From Candidatus Rifleibacteriota bacterium (GTDB lineage: Bacteria > Muiribacteriota > Ozemobacteria > Ozemobacterales > Ozemobacteraceae), in contig JADFXM010000027.1 in the NCBI GenBank assembly GCA_015233565.1, positions 1-64,000 on the forward strand: a stretch of 64,000 bases of DNA. The letters run 5' to 3'. The position numbers were made by a program, and so were the translations under genes. The stretch's first letter is position 1. Every line of letters begins with the position of its first letter. The notes below the pieces were generated by a model. The model did not search any database. It was not told the DNA's origin and worked only from the letters and a program-made list of their open reading frames with translations. Positions 19,440 to 28,755 of the stretch are shown piece after piece.

Positions 19440-20135
19440 ATGATGGAAAACAGTTTCACAGCAATAATTGTAGCCGGAGGAAGTGGATCTCGTATGAAAA
19501 ACCCGCTTCCAAAACAATTCTGGCAATTGGGCAACAAAATGGTCATTGAATGGAGCCTTTTGAAATTTTGCGAGAGTACTAGTTGCACAAATATCGTTCT
19601 TGTACTTCCGGAAATCTGGATGGAAGAAGGAAAAAGAAGACTTTCGCAAACCCAACTTTCGGGAAGAGTAAATTTTGCAATCGGAGGTCTGAAACGCGAA
19701 GATTCGGTTCTATCAGCGTTAAATTGCGTTTCAGAGAACGAAATGGTGGCAATCCATGATGGAGCACGTCCTTTTGTGAGTTCTAAACTGATTTCAAAAC
19801 TTTTTGCCCGAGCCCACAACAAGGGAAATGCCGTTCCAATCTTACAAGCTAGCGATACTATTATCTATAAAAAACCTAAAGAGGTGTCCTACCTGAATCG
19901 TGAAAAAGTTTTCATGATTCAGACCCCCCAATTTTTTCGGGCGGGAACATTGCGAAAGGCGATTGAATTTTTCAAGGAAAATGACTTTTCCGGCACAGAT
20001 GATTCAGGGATGGTAAAAAGAATGGGAGATCGTATCTTTTATGTCAAAGGCTCTCGATGGAATCAGAAGCTAACCGTTCCAGAGGACATGATTTTTTTCC
20101 GAAGCTCTGCTAAAATGGTGAAACATGTAATATGA
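19440..20135 (+). CDS. ispD: 2-C-methyl-D-erythritol 4-phosphate cytidylyltransferase
   Basis: IIVAGGSGSRMKNPLPKQFWQLG, VAIHDGARPFVS, IQTPQFFR. Confidence 0.92.
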   Translation: MMENSFTAIIVAGGSGSRMKNPLPKQFWQLGNKMVIEWSLLKFCESTSCTNIVLVLPEIWMEEGKRRLSQTQLSGRVNFAIGGLKREDSVLSALNCVSENEMVAIHDGARPFVSSKLISKLFARAHNKGNAVPILQASDTIIYKKPKEVSYLNREKVFMIQTPQFFRAGTLRKAIEFFKENDFSGTDDSGMVKRMGDRIFYVKGSRWNQKLTVPEDMIFFRSSAKMVKHVI

Positions 20136-21013
20136 AAAGAACTTTAATTTTACAAGCCCCTGCTAAAATAAATATCGTACTCTGGGTCAAGGAAAAACGT
20201 CCAGACGGCTATCATGAGCTGAGCAGTATAATGCAATCACTTTCCCTTGTGGATACAATCACACTCCAGGAAACACGCGAAGAAGGAATCCAGATCGAAT
20301 GTGACAATCCGGATGTCCCCCGGGATCAAAAAAACCTGGTTTATAAAGCCGCACAACTATTTTTTGAGCATTTCGGAATTTCACCGGGGATAATAATAAG
20401 AATTCAAAAGCGAATTCCCATTGCCGCAGGACTCGCCGGAGGTAGTACTGATGCTGGCGCCGTGTTCAACGGACTTGCAAGACTTTATGACAAGGGGATG
20501 ACTATGGCTGACAGAATGAAACTCTCCATGGCCGTAGGCTCTGATGTTCCCTTTGTAATCAGAGGGGGACTTGCAGTTGCTCAGGGACGTGGTGAACTAC
20601 TGAACTTTTTTGAAACTCCACGGCCACCTTTATTTGTTTTGATAGCCGTTCCCAAGAATATTGAAGTCTCAACAAAATGGTGTTACGAAAACTATAAGCC
20701 TGGACAATCCAAAAGAAGTGAGGAAAATTTCAGAGACATCCTTTCAGCTTATCGAAAACGGGATCTTGAATTCCTCAAGCACAATGTCTTCAACGATCTT
20801 GAATCGGTGACATTCAAGCGTCATCTCGCTGTTGCAGATATCAAAGAAGCGCTAAACTCTGAGGGGAGTGGCGCAGTTTTAATGTCAGGAAGCGGACCAT
20901 CGGTTTTCGGGCTTTACACCGACAGGAAAGCTGCAATAAAAGCTGCTTCCAGATTAGACATTACCAAGGTTAACCTCTTCCTCGAACAAACTTCGCGTGG
21001 ATCGAACTTTTAA
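20132..21013 (+). CDS. ispE: 4-diphosphocytidyl-2-C-methyl-D-erythritol kinase
   Basis: LQAPAKINIVLWVKEKRPDGYHELSSIMQSL, IPIAAGLAGGSTDAGAVF, VLMSGSGPSVFGLY; 4-bp overlap with ispD. Confidence 0.94.
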   Translation: MKRTLILQAPAKINIVLWVKEKRPDGYHELSSIMQSLSLVDTITLQETREEGIQIECDNPDVPRDQKNLVYKAAQLFFEHFGISPGIIIRIQKRIPIAAGLAGGSTDAGAVFNGLARLYDKGMTMADRMKLSMAVGSDVPFVIRGGLAVAQGRGELLNFFETPRPPLFVLIAVPKNIEVSTKWCYENYKPGQSKRSEENFRDILSAYRKRDLEFLKHNVFNDLESVTFKRHLAVADIKEALNSEGSGAVLMSGSGPSVFGLYTDRKAAIKAASRLDITKVNLFLEQTSRGSNF

Positions 21014-21270
21014 GGGGGTTCACATTTAAGAAATGTATTTCCAGTTGCTGAAGAAGGGAAAATTCAATGACAAAAAAAATCAAGGATAAGTACCATTATC
21101 GGAAGCCAATATTTTCAAAAAAATTTAATCCGCATAAAATCAGAGTTTTCCCTTCGTGAATCTAACGAATTTGAGAATGAAGCGTACCATCGAAAAAATG
21201 CAAATTAGTGAACAATTACAATGTGTCATACTTTTTTGGGGGACCTTATCTTAAGGGTTAAATTAATTTA

Positions 21271-22425
21271 ATGGACAAAAAAAACGTTACTCTGCTTGGC
21301 TCCACAGGCTCCATAGGCCTTAACACTCTGGAAGTAATCCGGCGGCATTCTGATAGAATTTCTGTTAAAACTCTCGCTGCAAGAAAAAATTGGAAGAAGC
21401 TGGAAGAACAAGTCAGAGAGTTTAACCCTAAGTTAGTATGTCTATACGATGAAGCGGAAGCCGATTGTCTGCGAAAGGCTCTGAAGAACACTTCGACAGG
21501 TGTTGTTTCAGGAAAAAATGGACTTTTCGAAACGGCAACATTTTCGGAGTCAGATACGGTGGTTTCGGCGCTGGTCGGTTCGGTAGGTCTGGAGCCAATA
21601 ATAGCTGCAATTGATGCCGGAAAAAATATCTGCCTGGCTAATAAGGAGACTTTGGTTGTAGGCGGAAAATTAGTCATGGAATCAGCCCGGAAAAAAGGAA
21701 TCGAGATAATTCCCATTGATTCTGAGCATTCAGCGATATTTCAATGCCTCAGGGAAAATGACCGAAGGCTCGTCAAAAGACTCATTCTAACCGCCTCCGG
21801 AGGACCATTCAGAAAACTTCCCCTAAACGAATTTTCAAACATTACCCCGGCAGATGCTCTAAAACACCCCAACTGGGAAATGGGCGGAAAAACTACAATC
21901 GATTCCGCTACACTAATGAACAAGGGACTGGAAGTAATAGAAGCAAGATGGCTTTTTAACATTAATTTCGAGAGAATTGAAGTAGTAGTACATCCCCAAT
22001 CCATAATTCACTCAATGGTCGAGTTTGTTGATGGATCCATGCTTGCGCAACTTGGAGCTGCTGACATGCGTGTTCCGATTCAGTATGCGCTCAGTTATCC
22101 AGATCGATGGGCAGCTACAGGGCATCGAATAGACCTGTTAACAATCGGAGCTCTCACTTTCGAGGAACCCCGGCAAAATGATTTCCCCTGCCTTCTATAC
22201 GCCTACGAAGCCGGAAATCGCGGTGGCACAATGCCTTGCACAATGAATGCCGCCAACGAAGTAGCAGTTGAAGCCTTTTTAAAGGAAAAAATCACTTTCC
22301 TGGAAATTCCCCGAATCATCAGGAATTGCATGGATAAAATCCCGGTAATAGATGATCCAACCTTGGCACAACTTCTTGAAAACGACTTCCAAGCTCGCTC
22401 ATTAGCGGCTAAATTAATTCCATAA
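21271..22425 (+). CDS. dxr: 1-deoxy-D-xylulose 5-phosphate reductoisomerase
   Basis: KNVTLLGSTGSIGLNTLEVI, ANKETLVVGGKLVM, IPIDSEHSAIFQCL, ILTASGGPFR, NWEMGGKTTIDSATLMNKGLEVIEA. Confidence 0.96.
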   Translation: MDKKNVTLLGSTGSIGLNTLEVIRRHSDRISVKTLAARKNWKKLEEQVREFNPKLVCLYDEAEADCLRKALKNTSTGVVSGKNGLFETATFSESDTVVSALVGSVGLEPIIAAIDAGKNICLANKETLVVGGKLVMESARKKGIEIIPIDSEHSAIFQCLRENDRRLVKRLILTASGGPFRKLPLNEFSNITPADALKHPNWEMGGKTTIDSATLMNKGLEVIEARWLFNINFERIEVVVHPQSIIHSMVEFVDGSMLAQLGAADMRVPIQYALSYPDRWAATGHRIDLLTIGALTFEEPRQNDFPCLLYAYEAGNRGGTMPCTMNAANEVAVEAFLKEKITFLEIPRIIRNCMDKIPVIDDPTLAQLLENDFQARSLAAKLIP

Positions 22426-22599
22426 ACGATCACTTAGTCACAATTGAGTTTATTGAATTAATGGAAAGTGAATTCCAAGTAATCGATGCTGGAAAAATAA
22501 ACAAAATGACTGATAAAAAATATCTACTCCGCAAATCACAAAGTGAGACAGTGACTTCCCCCCTCTACCCCAAACACCTCTCTCACCGGTCGTGTAGGC

Positions 22600-22830
22600 T
22601 GGTCAAAACGCGGTCGTGGAGCGAAGTCGAAAGGCGGTCGTTGAGAAGGTGTGAAATATTAAAAAAACTGGAAGTGAAAAATGTCACAAATGTTTTCCGC
22701 TGGTTTTCTAAAGTGTTGCACTTTTATGAGTCAGTAAATTATTCACAGTTTGTGATCGGAGTCGAAACGCCGTCGTTAAGCGGAGTCGAAAAGCGATCGT
22801 TGAGCGGAGTCGAAATGCGGTCTTCGTAAG
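22600..22830 (+). repeat. Intergenic cluster of ~24-bp GGTCGTTGAGCGGAGTCGAAA units
   Basis: Units at ~22612-22640 and ~22755-22825, e.g. gtcgaaacgccgtcgttaagcgga / gtcgaaaagcgatcgttgagcgga / gtcgaaatgcggtc. Confidence 0.7.
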
Positions 22831-22864
22831 CAACTTCAAAAATCGTTTATAACAATGGACAAAT

Positions 22865-23371
22865 ATGATCAATGATAAACACTCACTAAAGAATCAACCA
22901 TTTAGAATCGGATTCGGCGAAGATATCCACAGATTGGTACCATCTCGAGAACTGTGGTTGGGAGGAGTACATATTCCCTTCGACTTAGGTCTCGATGGTC
23001 ATTCTGATGCTGATGTTCTGATTCACGCCATAATGGATGCCATGTTGGGAGCTCTTGCATTCGATGATATCGGAGCTCTTTTTCCTAATACTGACCCACA
23101 GTATAAAGGAATTTCCTCGTTGAAACTGTTGAGGGTGGTACAATATAAAGTAGAAGAATCCGGATACCGAATCGGGAATATTGATTCACTGATCATCTGT
23201 GAAAAACCAAAAATCAGCCCATTTCGAATCCAGATTAAAAACACTCTCGCAGAAGCATTAGGACTGGAGATAAATCAGATCTCCGTGAAAGCGGGAACAA
23301 ACGAAGAGCTTGACTCCATTGGTCGTGGTGAAGCTATCGCTGCAAGGGCTGTAGTAATGCTGATTCAATAG
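22865..23371 (+). CDS. ispF: 2-C-methyl-D-erythritol 2,4-cyclodiphosphate synthase
   Basis: RIGFGEDIHRLV...LGGVHIPFDLGLDGHSDADVLIHAIMDAMLGALAFDDIGALFPNTD. Confidence 0.95.
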   Translation: MINDKHSLKNQPFRIGFGEDIHRLVPSRELWLGGVHIPFDLGLDGHSDADVLIHAIMDAMLGALAFDDIGALFPNTDPQYKGISSLKLLRVVQYKVEESGYRIGNIDSLIICEKPKISPFRIQIKNTLAEALGLEINQISVKAGTNEELDSIGRGEAIAARAVVMLIQ

Positions 23372-23716
23372 AGATGGACAATGCAATTTTCACAAAATTC
23401 ATTTAGCGAGCTGCAACCGGGGCGCTTAACATGATGGAAGAAGCTGTCGGAAAATCTTTGCATATTTTGTCCGGTACAAAGTGGCTCCCTAGTATTACGG
23501 AAAAGCGGGGCGAAAAAAAACGGATTGGTACATGAAAAGATTAAAAAGGATATTTTTCGACAGTCTCGGGTCTAGCCAATCCACTTGCAATCGTGTTATA
23601 GAAAGTTAATATTACTCGTCAAAAAAATAATGTACCTGTGAAAAGTGAGATAGATTTCGTTTTTGTCAAAGAGAGAAGAATTTCAAATTGGAAAAAGTCA
23701 GAAAGGAATTGAAAAT

Positions 23717-25804
23717 ATGTTAAGGCAAAACCGATTAAAAAAACTACTATGGCTTGTACTTGTTCCTTCATTCGTATACTGCAATAGTAATAGTTTTATC
23801 CTGGCCCAGAATTCCCCCAAGATTTCTTCAGAGCCAATCGCCAGTGCACAAAATATTGAAGCAGAAGTTTCAAGCAAAGCGATACCAACCCAACTCGAGG
23901 AAAATATAAAAGCTTCTGTCACTGATTTATACGGCAAAGACAAAGCGGAAATAATTTATGCGAATATTCTGAATATTGTGAAAGATGCAAAAACTCAACG
24001 CAGTTTAGCCCTTAAACAAAGTGATTCAGACAGGTCTTCCGACTGGTACAAAGATGAAATCGTTTATATGTTTTATGCAGACCAGTTTGGCGTAAAAGAT
24101 AAAAATACTCCGAATACTTTTAAAAATTTAATAGGAATGCTTGATTATCTGCATGATTTAGGTGTTACTACCATATATATTCTTCCTTTTCTGGATTCCC
24201 CCATGGGAGACGCGGGATTTGACGTAAGAGATCCAAGAAATGTCAGAAAAGATTTAGGCGGAATGGAAGAATTTCAACAATTTGCTGATGCCGCAAGAGC
24301 TAAAGGATTTAAAATTAAAGCAGATCTAATTCTGAACCATTTTTCAGACCAACACCAATGGTTCCAGGATGCTCTAAAAGGCGATTTGCAAAAGCTAAAT
24401 TATTTTATCGCAACAGATAAGCCACCTGTATTCAAAAAATACCATGATGAAAAAATGGGTGTTGTCGTTGATTATACGGAAGATAACGGTTCAGTGTCGA
24501 AAAGGAGATTAATCTTTCCTGATATATGCGAAAATAACTATAGAAAAGTCAGCATCAAGGGCAAAGATTACTATGTTTACCACACATTTTATCCTTTCCA
24601 ACTTGATGTTAATTGGGAAAATCCTGAAGTTCTTTACTATATGCTAAATACAATTGCTTATTGGGCAAATAACGGAATAGATATTTTCAGACTGGATGCG
24701 ATTCCTTTCTTCATCAAGGAAAAAGGAACTAATGGTGAAAACCGCCCAAAAACCCACGCGGTAATTCGGCTTCTTAGCTCATTCCTTCAATCTATAGCTC
24801 CGAGGTCAGTTTTTCAAGCGGAAGCCTGCCAGTGGCCCAAAGACATTCTTCCTTATTTTGGGCAGGAAAACACATACAGTATCGATAATAGTAAAAAATT
24901 AACAAGAACTGACGAAGTGCAGATTGCTTATAATTTCCCTTTCATGCCAGCCATCTGGGCATCGTTGGTAACAGCTGACAAAGAACATTTCTGGAAAGCT
25001 TTTAAAGAGACTCCGGAAATTCCAAAACCTGATACTTGGGCAATATTTTTGAGAGTTCATGATGAGCTGACACTTGAAATGGTCGACTCAGAGACCAGAA
25101 AAATGGTTTATGACAAGCTTATTTCCAAGGGTGCTGAATTCAGGGAAGGTTTTGGCGTAAGTGGGAGAATCGCCAATTTTCTGGATAATAACCCCGTAAA
25201 GATCGGGTTGGCCTTTTCTGTCCTTCTTTCGTTACCTGGTATTCCCATAATTTATTATGGCGACGAAATTGGAGCTCAAAATAACTTGGATTATGCTAAA
25301 GATTCTGCGAAACAGCGTGAAGAGATGCAAAAAGCCAAAGGAACAAATCTGGAAGTAAAGAGCTATTTTGACAGTAGGGATATTAATCGGGGCCCTGTGA
25401 CAAAAGATATGTTTTATAGCGCTATGCATGATAACAGTGATAATGGGAATTTGAATAGTAAAGTGTACAGAACGGTTAAGAATCTCATAAAAAAAAGAAA
25501 AGAAAATTCTGTATTAACCAAAGGATCTCTATCAGAAGTAAAATCTGACAAAGAAAACATATTTTCTTATTTAAGGAAAAATGATAACCAATGTATTCTG
25601 GTTGTGAATAATCTGTCTGATAAAACACTTAAATCCAATCTTGATTTATCGAAGGATATTGTCAGCAGATTAAATAAAAAACCATTGCTTGATTCAATTT
25701 CCGATAAACCCATAGATGCTGAAATTACAGCAAGCGGATTAAAAATAACTCTTGAACCATACCAGTCATTTTGGATTAAATTATACGACTCGAATAAAGA
25801 ATGA
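23717..25804 (+). CDS. Secreted alpha-amylase family (GH13-like) protein
   Basis: Signal segment LKKLLWLVLVPSFVYCNS; GVTTIYILPFLDSPMGDAGFDV, KADLILNHFSDQH, DIFRLDAIPFF, VFQAEACQWP, PGIPIIYYGDEIG. Confidence 0.88.
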   Translation: MLRQNRLKKLLWLVLVPSFVYCNSNSFILAQNSPKISSEPIASAQNIEAEVSSKAIPTQLEENIKASVTDLYGKDKAEIIYANILNIVKDAKTQRSLALKQSDSDRSSDWYKDEIVYMFYADQFGVKDKNTPNTFKNLIGMLDYLHDLGVTTIYILPFLDSPMGDAGFDVRDPRNVRKDLGGMEEFQQFADAARAKGFKIKADLILNHFSDQHQWFQDALKGDLQKLNYFIATDKPPVFKKYHDEKMGVVVDYTEDNGSVSKRRLIFPDICENNYRKVSIKGKDYYVYHTFYPFQLDVNWENPEVLYYMLNTIAYWANNGIDIFRLDAIPFFIKEKGTNGENRPKTHAVIRLLSSFLQSIAPRSVFQAEACQWPKDILPYFGQENTYSIDNSKKLTRTDEVQIAYNFPFMPAIWASLVTADKEHFWKAFKETPEIPKPDTWAIFLRVHDELTLEMVDSETRKMVYDKLISKGAEFREGFGVSGRIANFLDNNPVKIGLAFSVLLSLPGIPIIYYGDEIGAQNNLDYAKDSAKQREEMQKAKGTNLEVKSYFDSRDINRGPVTKDMFYSAMHDNSDNGNLNSKVYRTVKNLIKKRKENSVLTKGSLSEVKSDKENIFSYLRKNDNQCILVVNNLSDKTLKSNLDLSKDIVSRLNKKPLLDSISDKPIDAEITASGLKITLEPYQSFWIKLYDSNKE

Positions 25805-25859
25805 ACCGAAATACAAACAACGACTTTAAAGGCGCCTGATCTTCATGAGGGATTAACTA

Positions 25860-26264
25860 ATGCCAGAGTGTAATGAACTTGAGACCATTTCCAAACAATG
25901 GATTTCGCTGTGGTGCCCTCCTGTCGACTGGAAGCTGTTCGATCAACTTCATTCCGATCATTTTGAAGATTGTTCTTCCGGAGGGCGCCCTCCGACCAAG
26001 GAGGGTTTTGCACAAGGGCTTAAAGAGTTTGTCACTGCATTTCCCGACCTTCATACAACAATTGAAGATCTGGTAATAGACGAAAAAAAGTCCCAAGTTG
26101 CCGTTCGCTGGTCAGCACACGGCACGAATCGATTGCCATTTCTTGGAAACGGCCCTACAAATCGGATTACACAAATTTCCGGTATCGAAATCATAGAGAT
26201 CAGTAATGGGAAAATTGTTCGCCGTTGGGGAGAATGGGATATTTCAGCCCATTTCGAAAAATAA
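25860..26264 (+). CDS. SnoaL-like / ester cyclase-like protein
   Basis: NTF2-like fold pattern: FVTAFPDLHTTIEDLVIDEKKSQVAVRWSAHGTN...ISGIEIIEISNGKIVRRWGEWD. Confidence 0.7.
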   Translation: MPECNELETISKQWISLWCPPVDWKLFDQLHSDHFEDCSSGGRPPTKEGFAQGLKEFVTAFPDLHTTIEDLVIDEKKSQVAVRWSAHGTNRLPFLGNGPTNRITQISGIEIIEISNGKIVRRWGEWDISAHFEK

Positions 26265-26360
26265 TGGTTTCCGTTATCCTGGAAAATGAAAACTTGCCGA
26301 AACCAAATTTTCAATGTAATAATATTTTACAAAACTACCGTGTGAAGGAGTGGAAAATTT

Positions 26361-26927
26361 ATGGAGAAAATTAAAATTGGTAAAAATGCGTTTGTTTACC
26401 CTATGCCAATGGCTCTTGTCGGCTCAGTTGTGAATGGGAAAGAAAATTTCATGGCCGTGGGATGGATTTCCAGAGTCAATTTCAGCCCCGCAATGATAGG
26501 AATTTCCCTGGGACCCCACTTTACCAATAAAGGAATTGAAGAAGGAAAAGAATTCAGCGTAAATATTCCTGGTATTTCCATGATGGAAAAAACCGATCAT
26601 TGCGGCCTAGTGTCAGGAGCAAACACTGATAAATCCAAATTTTTCGAAGTTTTTTATGGCGATTTGAAAAATGCCCCACTCATTAAGGAATGCCCGATTT
26701 GTATTGCGTGCAAGCTATTTTCCGCTGTCAAGCTCCCCTCTAATACCTTGTACATTGGCGAAATTGTTGAAGCTTACTCCGAAGAACGTTATCTTACTGA
26801 CGGAAAACCCGATGTCAAAAAGATCAATCCATTTTCTTTGACAATGCCCGACAACAACTATTGGGAAGTCGGAAACAACGTCGGTAAAGCCTGGAACGTC
26901 GGGAAAACACCAACAACTTCAAAATAA
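26361..26927 (+). CDS. Flavin reductase family (FMN-binding) protein
   Basis: PMPMALVGSVVNGKENFMAVGWISRVNFSPAMIGISLGPHFTNKGIEEGKEFSVNIPG. Confidence 0.85.
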   Translation: MEKIKIGKNAFVYPMPMALVGSVVNGKENFMAVGWISRVNFSPAMIGISLGPHFTNKGIEEGKEFSVNIPGISMMEKTDHCGLVSGANTDKSKFFEVFYGDLKNAPLIKECPICIACKLFSAVKLPSNTLYIGEIVEAYSEERYLTDGKPDVKKINPFSLTMPDNNYWEVGNNVGKAWNVGKTPTTSK

Positions 26928-26930
26928 CTC

Positions 26931-27069
26931 TTCTGTTCCATTTGAGCTTCTCTTCAAGTCGCTCAAAGCTTGGTTTGATAATGATTTGCTTCCGCTCAAA
27001 GTGATTTTCTTTGAGCGGTCTTGTGATTAGCATCATTTGCACTTTTAAAGAGGTTAAGTGGAACTGTAA
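26931..27069 (-). repeat. MITE-like ~138-bp repeat copy A (TIR family TTACAGTTCCACTT)
   Basis: Reverse complement aligns along its length with 37129-37265; termini TTCTGTTCCATTTGA / TTAAGTGGAACTGTAA are imperfect inverted repeats. Confidence 0.7.
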
Positions 27070-27423
27070 AAATAATACAAACTTCAAAAACAAGAACATA
27101 ATTTTTCAATTGATTCCAGCATCAAAGCTGATTTCTCGACCTGAAGTCTTGAAAATATTATTAATCTTCAATCTGTTTGCTGAAGGGAATGAACAAACCA
27201 CCGGTGGGTTCTATTTTGACCTGATCTCCCGGAAAAATTATTACTACGCAGAATTTTTTTGATTTCATGAGCATTTGGCAAAAAAATATCAGTGTTGCAA
27301 TTGTAGCTATGCATTTTGGGGCAATATATTTACAAATATAGTGATAATGTTCTTTAAGAAGCGTCTAGTTATAGAATCTGCGGAAATTCAGGTTTTGCCA
27401 AATTAGGTGCTTAGTTTCCCGAT

Positions 27424-28755
27424 CTACTTCTCAGATGCTGAAATGTTTTCGAATGAATCCGCTGCAGCCGCAAGATCTGCCGCTTTTATTTCTTCATCTA
27501 TCGCTTCATCTTCAGGGCCAATCTCTTCCGAGGAGGCAGTCAGCTTTGCAATAAAATCGTTGTCGAGCTTTTTGTTGAGCTGCTGAAAAGCCAGTGCTGT
27601 TAAAGCTTTTGGCAAAACTACTGACATTACATCTGAAGTTTCGATTTTCTTTTTTTCGGAATATGCTAAAAGAAGAGGAATTGCCGGATTAAGCGTCGAT
27701 CCCCAATTTTGAAGCGCAAAAATCGCTGTCTTGCGAAGCGGGCTCTGTTTTTCAGTCAAAAGCTTTTTGAAGCCGTCGATACTCTTATCGCCCTTGCTGA
27801 AAAAATCAACAAGCGCTTCTGCAGCCACTCCGCGGAGGCCTGTATTCGAATCACCTAATACATTGAAAAGGGCTGGAAGGGAGTCATGCCCATATTTTCC
27901 CCAACTTCCAAGTAATTGTGCCGCTTTCAACCGCAAATTTCCAAACTTTTTGCTCAGAAGAACTTTGATAATATCTTGTGCCAAAGCTTCGGATGGCTCT
28001 TTGAGAGTGCTTGAAAGATCAAGTCCGGCACGTATCAAACGCAGATTCTTGCCATTCAGCATTTCCGTAATTGCCGGAAGTTTTTCACGTCCCATGGCTG
28101 CAAGTTTATCAAAAGTCTGTTTGGCTTTTCCGGCGTTCAAAAGGTCCTTAACCGATTTAAGGGCGGAACTCGCTTTCCCTTGAACCGCTCCAAGTTTTTC
28201 TTGTACAAACGAAGCTTTATCGCTTATTCCATCTGGCACGACTTTTTCTGCTGTTTCTGCTGTTTTTGCTGCCCCAGCTTCCTTCTTTCCAATCGAAGCT
28301 GATCGAGCAGGATTCTTACCCCCACTGCTTTCTTTCTCTTTCTCTTTCTCTTTCTCTTTCTCTTTCTCTTTCTCTTTATCCTTATACTTATCAGCTTTAT
28401 CTATTTCTTTATCTTTTTCTTTATCTTTTTCTTTATCTTTTTCTTTATCTTTTTCTTTATCTTTTTCTTCATCGGCCATAGCATCCGCAAGCCCTTTATC
28501 TTCTACGTTTTCAGGCTTTTCAAGTTCATCAGCCTTCCCAGCATTATCTGCTTTTCCCAACTTATCGGCATCTCCAGCTTGTACAGACTTTTCAGAAGTA
28601 CCAGTTCCTATTTCTTGCGAGTTTCCAGTTTTTTCAGCCTCTTTCGCGCTTCCAGCTTTCTCGGCCTTATCCAATTTCTCAATCGAATCAGTCTTCGCCG
28701 TTAAAAGTACTCCCGTAAACAAAAATACCAATATCAGAATTATTTTTCTATTCAA
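27424..28755 (-). CDS. Secreted HEAT-repeat protein with Lys/Glu/Asp low-complexity region
   Basis: Signal peptide NRKIILILVFLFTGVLLTAKT; HEAT units LRLKAAQLLGSWGKYGHDSLPALFNVL, LRGVAAEALVDFFS, LRKTAIFALQNWG. Confidence 0.75.
   Translation of the reverse strand: MNRKIILILVFLFTGVLLTAKTDSIEKLDKAEKAGSAKEAEKTGNSQEIGTGTSEKSVQAGDADKLGKADNAGKADELEKPENVEDKGLADAMADEEKDKEKDKEKDKEKDKEKDKEIDKADKYKDKEKEKEKEKEKEKEKESSGGKNPARSASIGKKEAGAAKTAETAEKVVPDGISDKASFVQEKLGAVQGKASSALKSVKDLLNAGKAKQTFDKLAAMGREKLPAITEMLNGKNLRLIRAGLDLSSTLKEPSEALAQDIIKVLLSKKFGNLRLKAAQLLGSWGKYGHDSLPALFNVLGDSNTGLRGVAAEALVDFFSKGDKSIDGFKKLLTEKQSPLRKTAIFALQNWGSTLNPAIPLLLAYSEKKKIETSDVMSVVLPKALTALAFQQLNKKLDNDFIAKLTASSEEIGPEDEAIDEEIKAADLAAAADSFENISASEK
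28328..28470. repeat. Short tandem repeats (CTTTCT)n and (CTTTATCTTTTT)n inside the HEAT-protein gene
   Basis: Visible hexamer run ~28330-28376 and 12-mer run ~28405-28470, encoding (KE)n and (KDKE)n on the minus strand. Confidence 0.9.

Noticed and set aside
22461-22829. 122-aa plus-strand ORF with LSGVEKRSLSGVEMRSS repeats
   Set aside because: Translation through the 24-bp non-coding repeat array; the same DNA unit occurs in non-coding MITE-like sequence.
28266-28481. Plus-strand ORF with LSLSLSLSLS / LFLYLFLYLF repeats
   Set aside because: Antisense reading of the (KE)n/(KDKE)n microsatellites in the HEAT-protein gene.
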